The notes under the pieces: model-generated
The model's input: the letters and a program-made list of their open reading frames with translations, nothing else
Database searches by the model: none
Told to the model about the DNA's origin: nothing
From: Gammaproteobacteria bacterium
GTDB taxonomy: Bacteria; Pseudomonadota; Gammaproteobacteria; Pseudomonadales; UBA5518
Length of the DNA: 64,000 nt
Assembly (NCBI GenBank): GCA_016705365.1
Contig: JADIYI010000008.1
Span: 1,798,001 to 1,862,000, forward strand
Direction of reading: 5' to 3'
Shown here: positions 1 through 8,619 of the stretch, in pieces
Position numbering within the stretch: position 1 is the first letter of the stretch
How the letters are laid out: each line of letters starts with the position of its first letter
Translations under genes and position numbers: made by a program

Positions 1-1002
1 CTCGCCGACGGTGACGTGATCTTCGTCAAGCCGCGGCGCAATTCGGTGCTGGTCACCGGAATGGCACAGAACGCCAATCGCTTCGAGTTCGCCGACGGCG
101 TCTTCACCGTCGGTGCCCTGTCGCGCCTCGCCAAGCCGCAGCCGCAGGCGAACCACGTGCGGGTGGTGCGCAATACCGGCAGCACCCGCAACGTCGAATA
201 CTACGCGCTCGAAGAGGCGCAGCAGGTCACGCTGTTCAACGGCGACGAACTCGCCTTCACCGCCGACAAGAAGCAGGGCACGATCACGGTGCGGGTCGAG
301 GGCGAGCACCAGAGTGCGCAGGAATACGTGCTCCCCTACGGCGCGCGCATGGGCGAGCTGCTCGGGCAGATCCAGTTCTCCGAGCGCTCTGACGAGCAGA
401 GCATCCAGCTGTTCCGGCTGAGCGTGAAGGATCGCCAGAAGCAGATGCTGCAGACCGCGCTGAAAAGCCTCGAGGCCGCGGCGCTGACCGCGCGCTCGGG
501 CACCAGCGACGAGGCACGGCTGCGCAAGGACGAGGCCGAGCTGCTGCTGCAGTGGGTGGATCGCGCGCGCGCGATCGAGCCGCTGGGGCAGGTGCTGATC
601 GCCGGCGCCAGCCAGCGTGACGAGCTGCTGCTCGAGAACGGCGACCTGCTGCGGGTGCCGACTCGCGATGGCCTGGTGCTGGTCAGTGGCGAGGTGCTGT
701 TCCCGAACGCGATCGCCTTCGACGAGGCGCTGGATCTCGGGGACTACGTGCTGAGCGCCGGTGGCTATACCCAGAACGCCGACCTGGCGCGGGTGGTGGT
801 GGCGCATCGCGACGGCAGCTTCAACGAGGCCACCGGCAAGAAGAGCCTGTTCCGCTCCGGGCCCGCGAGCGCCGAGGTGCGTGCCGGGGATGAAATCCTG
901 GTATTGCCGAAGATCGACGTGAAGTCGCGCCAGATCTGGAAAGACCTCACCCAGATCATGTACCAGATTGCGGTCAGCGCGAAGGTTGTGGTGGATATCT
1001 GA
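1..1002 (+). CDS. Polysaccharide export protein with SLBB domains (5' end outside window)
   Basis: The frame is open from the first base, so the N-terminus lies upstream; 333 codons are visible. The protein resembles the periplasmic/outer-membrane polysaccharide export proteins (Wza/KpsD class). A segment beginning LADGDVIFVKPRRNSVLVTG and a second near residues 210-260 (NGDLLRVPTRDGLVLVSGEV, then SAGGY) have the form of SLBB beta-grasp repeats, which line the export channel. The C-terminus (IWKDLTQIMYQIAVSAKVV) is the conserved tail seen in KpsD-like proteins. The stop overlaps the start of the next glycosyltransferase gene, so it is the first visible member of a translationally coupled polysaccharide operon. 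Role by family: export of capsule or exopolysaccharide. The family is fairly sure; the polymer is unknown. Confidence 0.75.
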   Translation, partial: LADGDVIFVKPRRNSVLVTGMAQNANRFEFADGVFTVGALSRLAKPQPQANHVRVVRNTGSTRNVEYYALEEAQQVTLFNGDELAFTADKKQGTITVRVEGEHQSAQEYVLPYGARMGELLGQIQFSERSDEQSIQLFRLSVKDRQKQMLQTALKSLEAAALTARSGTSDEARLRKDEAELLLQWVDRARAIEPLGQVLIAGASQRDELLLENGDLLRVPTRDGLVLVSGEVLFPNAIAFDEALDLGDYVLSAGGYTQNADLARVVVAHRDGSFNEATGKKSLFRSGPASAEVRAGDEILVLPKIDVKSRQIWKDLTQIMYQIAVSAKVVVDI

Positions 1003-3647
1003 TGCGGGCCGGCTATCACGTGCGCAAGCAGACCCAGATCTGGCGCGGCCGGCTGCTGCTCGGGTGGCTGCGCCTGGTGCAGCGCGCGAGCGGCGCGCTC
1101 GGCTTGCGCAACCTGTACCACCGTCACCTCGGCGCGCTGGTGCGCGGCACCGGCTTGTTCGATGCCGACTGGTACCTGAGCATGAACCCGGACGTGCGCC
1201 AGGACGGCGCCGATCCGCTGCTGCACTATGTACGCTACGGCGATCACGAGGGGCGCCCGCCGATACCGCTGTTCGATCCCCCGTACTACCGCGCCCATGC
1301 CCGCGGCGCGGGTCTGGAACTCAACGCGCTGCTGCATTACCGCCTGCTCGGACGCTTTTTCAAGACCTCGCCGAGCGCCTGGTTCGATGTCGAGTACTAC
1401 CTGCGCCAGAACCGCGACGTGGCGCGCGCCGGCATCGATCCGCTGCTTCACTACCTTGGCTGCGGCGGCAGCGATGGCCGCTCGCCGTGTCGCCAGTTCG
1501 ATTCGGCGTTCTACCTGCTGGCGAATCCCGATGTCGCCGAGGCCGGCGTCAACCCGCTGATGCACTACCTTCGCTACGGGCGCCTCGAGGGGCGCCCGGT
1601 CACCGCCTCCGGCCTGGGTGGAGGGGCCGCGGAGCCCGCGCCCTATGTGCCGGCGGTGGTGCCGGACAACTGGGCCGACCTGGAGCCGGGCCCGCGCCTG
1701 GACGATGCGCTGGTCGATGTGGTGGTGCCGGTGTACAAGGGCAAGGGCGAGACCCTGCGCTGCCTGCGCAGCGTGCTGCTGGCGCTGAACGAGACCCCGC
1801 ACGAGCTGATCGTGATCAATGACGCGAGCCCCGACGAGGAACTCGTCGAGGCCCTGCGCCGCCAGGCCGGGCTCGGCTATTTCACGCTGCTCGACAACGA
1901 CGGCAATCGTGGTTTCGTCGCCAGCGCCAACCGCGGCATGACGCTGCACCCGCGCCGCGACGTGGTGCTGCTGAACTCCGATACCGAGGTCTTCGGCGAC
2001 TGGCTCGATCGCCTGCGTGCCAGCGCGCGCCGCGATTCGCGCACCGCCACCGTCACGCCGCTGTCGAACAACGCCACCATCGCGAGCTATCCCCGTTTCC
2101 TGCACGACAACCCCTATCCGCTCGAGGTTCCGTTCGGCGAACTCGACGCCCTCGCGGCGCGGGTCAATCACGGGCTGGAGATCGAGACACCCACCGGCGT
2201 CGGTTTCTGCCTGTACCTGCGGCGCGATTTTCTCGACCAGGTGGGGCTGTTCGACGGCGCGGCCTTCGGGCGCGGCTACGGCGAGGAAAACGATCTGTGC
2301 CAGCGCGCGATCACGGCTGGCTGGCGCAACATCATCGCCCCCGATGTGTTCGTGCACCATCTCGGCAGCGTGTCGTTCCAGGGCGAGCGCGCCAAGCGCG
2401 TGGCTGCGGCGATGGGCGTGATGGACCGGCGTCATCCCGGCTACCAGCGCGATGTGCGCCAATTCATCGAGGAGGATCCCGTCGCCGGCGCGCGCCAGAA
2501 GCTCGACTGGGCCCGGCTCGCGCTGCTCGCGCGCGAGCGCAACGTGCTGATGGTCTGCCACAACCGCGGTGGCGGCGCCGAGCGCCACCTGCGCGAGGAC
2601 AGCGCCCGGCTGCTCGAGGAAGGCTACGGGGTGTTCTACCTGCGCCCGGTCGCGGGCCAGCCGCACCACGTGCGCATCAACGCGGCCCGGAACATCCTGC
2701 TGCCCAACCAGCCGGTGTTCGCGCTCGAGAACACCGCGCTGCTGGCCGGCGCGCTCGCGCAACTGCGCATCAGCAGCATCCACGTGCATGGCACGGTGGA
2801 TTTCACCGCCGCTGCGCCGGGCCAGCTGGTGCAACTCGGCGAGGCGCTCGGTGCCACGCTCGAACTCGATATCCACGACTACCACGTGATCTGTCCGCGC
2901 ATCAATCTCGCCGACGACAGCGGCCGTTATTGCGGCGAACCCGCCGAGCGCGATTGCGACAACTGCCTCGGAGCGCTCGGCAACCGGCACGCCGCGCGCA
3001 GCATCCGCGACTGGCGCGAGGCCAACGCGCAGCTGTTGCGCGCCGCCGACCGGATCTGGGTGCCGGACCCCGATGTCAGCGAGCGCCTGCACCGCTATCA
3101 CCCGGAGCTGCGCATCGCGGTGGCGCCGCACGAGGAGATCAACGCCGAAACGGTACAGCTGCGCGAGCCGCTGCTGCACGCCGACGAGCCGCTGCGGGTC
3201 GTGGTGATCGGTGCGATCAGCCTGGTCAAGGGCTTCGAGGTGCTGCTCGAGTGCGCGCGCGATGCACGCCAGCGGCGCCTGCCGCTGCGCTTCGCGGTGC
3301 TCGGCTACAGCATGAACGATGCCCAGCTGCTGCAGGCAGGCGTCGAGGTCAGCGGCCGCTACCTCGAGCACGAGGGCCACGACAAGCTCGATGCACTGCA
3401 CCCGCACCTCGTGTGGCTGCCCTCGCTGTGGCCCGAGACCTACAGCTACACGCTGTCGCTGGCGCTGCAGGGCGGCTACCCGGTGTCTGCCTTCGACATC
3501 GGCGCGATCGGCCGGCGTCTCGCCGCAATCGGCCAGCAGGCCAACCTGCTGCCGCTGTCGCTGCAGCGCAATCCGCGCGCGATCAACAGTCGGTTGCTCG
3601 CGTTTCGCGCGCGCTGTAGCGAACTGCCCGCGGTGGGAGTGGCATGA
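1002..3647 (+). CDS. Bifunctional glycosyltransferase (GT2 plus GT4-like domains)
   Basis: An 881-residue protein with three parts. Residues about 50-200 hold four degenerate repeats of the type YLxxNPDVxxxGxxPLxHYxxxGxxEGR, a module common at the N-terminus of large polysaccharide glycosyltransferases. Residues about 235-490 form a GT2 (GT-A fold) domain: VDVVVPVYKGKGETLRCLRS, an NDASPDEE strand, NSDTEVFGDW as the DxD-like metal site, and an acceptor region around GRGYGEENDLCQRA. Residues about 510-870 form a GT4-like (GT-B) domain, with CHNRGGGAERH near its start and VVVIGAISLVKGFEVLLE in the nucleotide-sugar half. It starts in a TGATG overlap with the export gene and ends in an ATGA overlap with the next transferase. 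It probably adds two sugars to a growing surface glycan; the sugars cannot be read from sequence. Confidence 0.85.
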   Translation: MRAGYHVRKQTQIWRGRLLLGWLRLVQRASGALGLRNLYHRHLGALVRGTGLFDADWYLSMNPDVRQDGADPLLHYVRYGDHEGRPPIPLFDPPYYRAHARGAGLELNALLHYRLLGRFFKTSPSAWFDVEYYLRQNRDVARAGIDPLLHYLGCGGSDGRSPCRQFDSAFYLLANPDVAEAGVNPLMHYLRYGRLEGRPVTASGLGGGAAEPAPYVPAVVPDNWADLEPGPRLDDALVDVVVPVYKGKGETLRCLRSVLLALNETPHELIVINDASPDEELVEALRRQAGLGYFTLLDNDGNRGFVASANRGMTLHPRRDVVLLNSDTEVFGDWLDRLRASARRDSRTATVTPLSNNATIASYPRFLHDNPYPLEVPFGELDALAARVNHGLEIETPTGVGFCLYLRRDFLDQVGLFDGAAFGRGYGEENDLCQRAITAGWRNIIAPDVFVHHLGSVSFQGERAKRVAAAMGVMDRRHPGYQRDVRQFIEEDPVAGARQKLDWARLALLARERNVLMVCHNRGGGAERHLREDSARLLEEGYGVFYLRPVAGQPHHVRINAARNILLPNQPVFALENTALLAGALAQLRISSIHVHGTVDFTAAAPGQLVQLGEALGATLELDIHDYHVICPRINLADDSGRYCGEPAERDCDNCLGALGNRHAARSIRDWREANAQLLRAADRIWVPDPDVSERLHRYHPELRIAVAPHEEINAETVQLREPLLHADEPLRVVVIGAISLVKGFEVLLECARDARQRRLPLRFAVLGYSMNDAQLLQAGVEVSGRYLEHEGHDKLDALHPHLVWLPSLWPETYSYTLSLALQGGYPVSAFDIGAIGRRLAAIGQQANLLPLSLQRNPRAINSRLLAFRARCSELPAVGVA

Positions 3648-5581
3648 CGATGCAGCAGAAAACCGCACCCGGAAGCTCCGTCACGAGCTACACCCGCGAC
3701 CAGGTAAAGCCGCTCGAGGAACTCGGCTCCGGTGTGCGCGCGCACGTGGAACTGGCCTTTTCGCCGGGGCCGCAGCGCGGGCGCATCATCATCGGCTGGC
3801 TGTACGATCCGGGCGCCAACAAGACGCGACTGGCGGCGCTCGGCGCGAAGGGTCGCGGCGAGAGCGTCGCGATCCCGCTGCGCGACGGCGAGGACGGGGT
3901 GCGGATCGTCACCACCGCGCGGCCCGATGTCAGCGCCGCGATGGGTGCCGCCGAGACGTCCACGCACCAGCACGGTTTCGTGATCCTGTTGCCGGGGCGT
4001 CTCGAGCAGTACAGCCTCGCGGTGCTGCTCGACGAGCAGGCCGGCACGCTCGGATTCACACTCGAAACCCGCCCGGCCGAACTGGCCAATGGCCTGCGTG
4101 CCTGCTGGCCGCATGCCGGCGCCAGCGTGCGCGGCATGTGTCTGGGCGCCGATGCCGCGCTGCTGGCGCTGATCGATCAGTTCCAGCTGGCGCAGTTCGA
4201 CGAGCTGTATCCCTCGATGACGCGGTTCCTGCGCGATCCGCGCCGCGCTTTCGCGGCGATGGATCAGGCGTTCTGTCTCGGCGATGCCGGGCTGGTGATC
4301 TTCGGCTGGCATTTCGAGCCGGCCGCGACACTGGCCTCGATCAGCGTGCACGGACCCGCGGGCCTGAGCTGCGATGTCAGCGATGCGCTGTATGCGCTGC
4401 AGCGCCGTGATGTGCTGGAGCAGCTGCACCAGCGTTACCCCGATGTCGGCGAGATGCGCGGCTTCTTCGGTTTCGTGCCGCTGGCGACCTTCCCGGGCGA
4501 TGCGCGCGCATTGTGCCTGCGTTTTGCCGACGAGCAGGAAGTGTGGCTGAAACTGCCGACCGACGAGCCGCATCGCAGCGGGCTCGCGCTGGTGCGCGAG
4601 ATTCTCGAATCGATTCCCTCGCCGGAGAAATTGCGCCACCAGCTGCACACGATCTACGAACGCGGCCTCGGCGCGGCGATCGAGGCCACCGCGCGCGCGG
4701 ATCGCGGCACGCCGCCCGTGCCCGTCTGCCAGCAGTTCGGCACGCCGCCCGCCAACCCCACGGTCAGCGTGATCGTGCCCTTGTACGGGCGTTACGATTT
4801 CCTGCGTCACCAGCTGGTGCATTTTGCCGACGACCCGGATTTTGTCGCGGTCGACCTGATCTACGTGGTCGACGATCCCGCGATCACACTCGCGGCGCTC
4901 GATACCGCCGTCGCGTACCACGAGCTGCTTGGCACGGCGTTCCGCCTCGTGCATTACGGGCGCAATCTCGGCTTTGCCGGCGCCAACAACGTCGGCGTGT
5001 CGCTGGCGCGCGCAGACACCGTGCTGCTGCTCAATTCCGACGTGATACCGCGCGCCCGTGGCTGGCTCGGCGCACTGCAACGCGCGCTCGACGAACTGCC
5101 CGGTGCCGGCGCGGTCGGGCCGCTGCTGCAGTACTGCGACGATTCGATTCAGCACGCCGGCATGTGCCCCCAACGCGATCCCTTCGTGCCGGGTTTCCTG
5201 CTCAATGTGCATCCCGGCAAGGGGCAGATGTGGAACGGCGGTGAGGAGCCCGCGCAACAGGAGCTGCTGACCGCGGCCTGCCTGATGCTGCGCAAGGCCG
5301 ATTACCTCGACTGCGGTGGTCTCGACGAGGGCTACCTGGTCGGGGATTTCGAGGACAGCGACCTGTGCCTGGCGCTGCGCCAGCGCGCGCGCACGCTGTG
5401 GCTGGTGCCGCGCGCGCGGTTGTGGCATCTCGAGCGCCAGTCGCAGAATGCCAACGCCAGCGCCGGCTTTCGCCAGCTGCTGACGTTGTTCAACGGCTGG
5501 CGTTACCAGGGCAGGATCCGCGCGGGGATCATCGCCAACCCCGAAACCGATGGAACCGCCGATGCGCATCGCGATCTTTAG
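3644..5581 (+). CDS. GT2-family glycosyltransferase with a long N-terminal region
   Basis: This 645-residue protein starts at an ATGA overlap with the upstream transferase. The first 340 residues are not a domain I recognise; they look globular and soluble. From about residue 365 a GT2 domain begins with PTVSVIVPLYGRYDFLRHQL, followed by LIYVVDDP, the NNVGVSLARADTVLLLNSDV metal-site strand and an acceptor region (GGLDEGYLVGDFEDSDLCLA). No membrane segment is obvious, so it likely acts at the cytoplasmic face. Its 3' end overlaps the next GT4 gene by 20 bases. The N-terminal part may bind the acceptor or a partner (inference). Transferase assignment is strong, substrate unknown. Confidence 0.85.
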   Translation: MTMQQKTAPGSSVTSYTRDQVKPLEELGSGVRAHVELAFSPGPQRGRIIIGWLYDPGANKTRLAALGAKGRGESVAIPLRDGEDGVRIVTTARPDVSAAMGAAETSTHQHGFVILLPGRLEQYSLAVLLDEQAGTLGFTLETRPAELANGLRACWPHAGASVRGMCLGADAALLALIDQFQLAQFDELYPSMTRFLRDPRRAFAAMDQAFCLGDAGLVIFGWHFEPAATLASISVHGPAGLSCDVSDALYALQRRDVLEQLHQRYPDVGEMRGFFGFVPLATFPGDARALCLRFADEQEVWLKLPTDEPHRSGLALVREILESIPSPEKLRHQLHTIYERGLGAAIEATARADRGTPPVPVCQQFGTPPANPTVSVIVPLYGRYDFLRHQLVHFADDPDFVAVDLIYVVDDPAITLAALDTAVAYHELLGTAFRLVHYGRNLGFAGANNVGVSLARADTVLLLNSDVIPRARGWLGALQRALDELPGAGAVGPLLQYCDDSIQHAGMCPQRDPFVPGFLLNVHPGKGQMWNGGEEPAQQELLTAACLMLRKADYLDCGGLDEGYLVGDFEDSDLCLALRQRARTLWLVPRARLWHLERQSQNANASAGFRQLLTLFNGWRYQGRIRAGIIANPETDGTADAHRDL

Positions 5582-6788
5582 CCACGGCCACCCGAGCTTC
5601 AGCAAGGGTGGCGGCGAGCTGGCCGCGTGGCATCTGTTCGAAGGCATCAATGCCGGCGGCGCGCACCAGGCCTGGTTCATCGCGCGCGCCCCAAGGGAGA
5701 TGCTGCATCCCGGCACCCCGGTCGCGGCCCTGAACGAGCGCGAGTACCTGATCGGCGGCAACGCCGAGATTCCTGATCTCTGCGCCACCATCGCGCTCGG
5801 TCCGGACAGCGATTTCGCCGCGCTGCTGCGCACGATCCGCCCCGACGTGATCCACTTCCAGCACTACGTGCATCTCGGCCTCGAGATGATCCGCGCCGCG
5901 CGCCGCACCTGCCCCGATGCGAAAATCGTGCTGACGCTGCACGAGTACATCGCGATCTGCATGAACAGCGGCCAGATGCTCAAGACCGACGGACGCCTGT
6001 GCCACCGTTACAGCCCGCGCGAATGCGCGCAGTGTTTTCCCGAGCGCGCGCCGGAGGATTTCTTCCTGCGCGAGCGCTACATCAAGGCGCATTTCGATCT
6101 CGTCGACCGCTTCATCTCGCCGAGCCGCTTCCTGAAGGAACGCTACGTGGCCTGGGGCCTTCCCGCGGTGCGCATCGAGGTGCTCGAGAACGGCATCCCC
6201 GACGGGCAACGCCAGCCGCCGCGCACACTCGCCGCCGACGAGGCGCGCGGGCGCTTTGCCTATTTCGGGCAGATCAATCCGTTCAAGGGCGTCGATGTGC
6301 TGCTCGAGGCGATCGCGCTGCTGCCCAAACGCGTGCGCCGGCGCATGAGCCTCGATATCTTCGGCTCGGGGCTCGACAGCCAGCCCGCGGTTTACCGCGA
6401 GCGGGTCACGGAACTGCTCGCGGACAATGCGCGCACGGTGCGCCTGCACGGCGCCTACGAACCGCACGAGATGGAACACCTGCTGGCCGGCATCGACTGG
6501 GTGCTGATGGGCTCGGTGTGGTGGGAGAACTCGCCGCTGGTGATCCAGGAGGCATTCCGCGCCGGGCGCCCGGTGATCTGCCCCGGTATCGGCGGGATGG
6601 CGGAAAAGGTGCAGGATGGCAGCGGCGGTTATCACTACCGCGCCAGCGATCCGGTCGCGCTGGCGGGCCTGATCCGCACCCTGGTCGAGGATCCGGCGAA
6701 ATTTGATCGGGTGCTCGATACGCTGCCCGCCGTGGCGCCGCGGCAGCAATGCGTCGATTCCCATCTCGCGCTCTACGCCGCGTCCTGA
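5562..6788 (+). CDS. GT4-family glycosyltransferase
   Basis: A GT-B fold transferase of about 408 residues. The N-terminal half opens MRIAIFSHGHPSFSKGGGEL, a usual GT4 beginning with the glycine-rich acceptor loop, and includes HFQHYVHLGLEMIRA and LTLHEYIAICMNSGQ. The C-terminal half has RFAYFGQINPFKGVDVLLEA (donor phosphate region) and ends in the E-x7-E type element around SPLVIQEAFRAGRPVI. An in-frame ATG lies four codons upstream at 5550; I prefer 5562 because family members start MRI. Neither has a strong Shine-Dalgarno, consistent with coupling to the overlapping upstream gene. It belongs to the polysaccharide operon. Confidence 0.85.
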   Translation: MRIAIFSHGHPSFSKGGGELAAWHLFEGINAGGAHQAWFIARAPREMLHPGTPVAALNEREYLIGGNAEIPDLCATIALGPDSDFAALLRTIRPDVIHFQHYVHLGLEMIRAARRTCPDAKIVLTLHEYIAICMNSGQMLKTDGRLCHRYSPRECAQCFPERAPEDFFLRERYIKAHFDLVDRFISPSRFLKERYVAWGLPAVRIEVLENGIPDGQRQPPRTLAADEARGRFAYFGQINPFKGVDVLLEAIALLPKRVRRRMSLDIFGSGLDSQPAVYRERVTELLADNARTVRLHGAYEPHEMEHLLAGIDWVLMGSVWWENSPLVIQEAFRAGRPVICPGIGGMAEKVQDGSGGYHYRASDPVALAGLIRTLVEDPAKFDRVLDTLPAVAPRQQCVDSHLALYAAS

Positions 6789-6801
6789 GCAGCCCCGTTA
6801 G

Positions 6802-8619
6802 ATGAACGCCGCGCAAGCTCTTCGCCTGGTATTCCACCTCGGCCCCGGCAAGACCGGCACCACCGCGATCCAGAGCGCATTGCGCGCGCGCCGCGACGCA
6901 TTGCTCGGGCAGGGCTGCTGGTATCTCGGGATGATGCTCGAGCACGCACCGGTGCAACGCTACCACTGGCAGAAGATCACCGGCACGCCGGAGTTCGTGG
7001 CCCTCGACAAACAGCTCGCCAACGCCCAGCTGCTGGAAGTGTTCCGCGCCAGCCTGCCGGCGATCCGCGAGGCGGGCTGCCATACCATCGTCTGGAGCAA
7101 CGAGTGGTTCCTGCAGCGCACCGGTTTCGTGATCGACACCGTCAGCGCGCTGGCCGAATCCGGGCTGGAGGTGCAGATCGTCTCCTATGTGCGGCGCCAC
7201 GATGCCTGGGCCCGCTCGGCCTATATCCAGTGGGGCATCAAGGACAAGCGCTATCCCGGCAAAACGCGCCCGTTCGCGCAGTGGCTGAAATACGAGGCGA
7301 TGGCATTTGCCGCCCAGCTTGCGCCGTGGATCGAGCGTTTCCCGGAGCGTTGCGCGGTGCGCAATTTCGATGCGATCGCTGACGTGGTCGCGGATTTCCA
7401 GCAACTCACCGGACTCGATGGCGCGGGTCTCGAGAGCGTGCGCGTCAACGAGGCGCCTTCGGCCGAGGAACTGCTGCTGCGGGTGCTCGAGAACGATCGC
7501 GCCGCGGGCAGGGGAGCCGCGCCGGCGGCGCTGACGACGGTCCTCGAAAAGCTGCTGCCTGGCGCCGAGGAACTGGCGGCGGTGCGCGCGCACATGGCCA
7601 CTGACCGCGCCGCGCTGAACCGCATTCTCGCGGACTGCGGCCAGCCGCCGCTCGATGATGCGCCGCTGTCGGCAACGCCACCGGCGATCGATGTCGAGCG
7701 GGTGCTCGAGCTCTCGCTGCAGCACACCGCGCAGCAGGCGCGCCGCCTCGCGGAACTCGAGCAGCATGCGGGCCCCAGCCCCGCGCAACCCGGCGCCCGC
7801 GCGCCCGATGCCGCAGCGTTGCGCCCGGTGTTCGTGATCTCCACCGGCCGCAGCGGCAGCACCCTGGTGCAGCGTCTGTTGAACTGCCATCCGGCGCTGG
7901 TGGTGTGGGGCGAGCATCACGGCTTTCTCGCCAGCCTGCTTGGCGCCTACACGCAGATGAGCAAACCGGGGCACCGCCAGGCGACGATGTTCGCACCCGG
8001 CCAGCAGGCGTGGAGGCAGCTGGTGCCGACGCTCGTTGATCCGGGCGCGGCGCTGGAGTGGGTGAATCCCTGTTCGGCGGAAGAATTCGCCACCCAGCTG
8101 CGCCAGTTCATCAGCGGCTATTTCGCCGGCCGGCTGGCGCCGGGGCAGCGCTGGGGTTTCAAGGAAATCCTCTACAACGCGCCTGCCGTGCTGGTGGCGC
8201 TGGCACGGCTGTTTCCGCAGGGGCGCTTCATCTTCGTCAAACGCGACCGCCTCGAGGTCACGCGCAGCAAGGTGCACGCCTTCGTGAAGGAGTCCAACTG
8301 GGAGCGCTTCCCGCCCGCGGAACAAACCCGCCGCATCCGTCGCATGCTGGGCGAGATCGACACCCAGTATCGCGCCTACGACGAATTCCTGGAGAAGCGG
8401 CCCGCGGCCGGTTTGATCGTTGAATACGAGCGCCTGGTATCCGCACCGCGGGAAGTCACGGCGAGTATGCTCGCGCATCTTGGCCTCGATGAGGGGAGCT
8501 ACGACTGGAGCCTCGCGCAACAGGTGATGCAGCGCAACGTCGCCGCGACTCCGCCCGATGCAATGCTGACGCTCCTGGTGCGCGAAATTGCCACGCTGAT
8601 GGCGACGGAACAGGCATGA
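6802..8619 (+). CDS. Tandem sulfotransferase-like protein
   Basis: This 605-residue protein appears to hold two sulfotransferase-fold units. The first (residues about 8-290) starts LVFHLGPGKTGTTAIQSAL, a P-loop-like 5'-phosphosulfate binding loop as in PAPS-dependent enzymes, and contains VSYVRRHDAWARSAYIQWG, resembling the 3'-phosphate region. The second (about 340-595) starts FVISTGRSGSTLVQRLLNCH, the canonical GRSGST loop, and has RFIFVKRDRLEVTRSKVH. The substrate is presumably the polysaccharide assembled by the neighbouring transferases, or its lipid carrier (inference). Thirteen bases separate it from the preceding transferase gene, and its stop overlaps the next start by ATGA. Whether both units are active cannot be judged; they may act at different positions on the glycan. 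Confidence 0.75.
   Translation: MNAAQALRLVFHLGPGKTGTTAIQSALRARRDALLGQGCWYLGMMLEHAPVQRYHWQKITGTPEFVALDKQLANAQLLEVFRASLPAIREAGCHTIVWSNEWFLQRTGFVIDTVSALAESGLEVQIVSYVRRHDAWARSAYIQWGIKDKRYPGKTRPFAQWLKYEAMAFAAQLAPWIERFPERCAVRNFDAIADVVADFQQLTGLDGAGLESVRVNEAPSAEELLLRVLENDRAAGRGAAPAALTTVLEKLLPGAEELAAVRAHMATDRAALNRILADCGQPPLDDAPLSATPPAIDVERVLELSLQHTAQQARRLAELEQHAGPSPAQPGARAPDAAALRPVFVISTGRSGSTLVQRLLNCHPALVVWGEHHGFLASLLGAYTQMSKPGHRQATMFAPGQQAWRQLVPTLVDPGAALEWVNPCSAEEFATQLRQFISGYFAGRLAPGQRWGFKEILYNAPAVLVALARLFPQGRFIFVKRDRLEVTRSKVHAFVKESNWERFPPAEQTRRIRRMLGEIDTQYRAYDEFLEKRPAAGLIVEYERLVSAPREVTASMLAHLGLDEGSYDWSLAQQVMQRNVAATPPDAMLTLLVREIATLMATEQA

Noticed and set aside
765..3668. A 967-codon open frame on the minus strand
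   Set aside because: It is antisense to the GT2-GT4 gene, has the Arg/Ala/His/Gln-rich composition of GC-rich shadow frames and shows no motif.
3476..8520. Two long minus-strand frames (3476-5833 and 6406-8520)
   Set aside because: Both are antisense to recognised transferase and sulfotransferase genes and have shadow composition.
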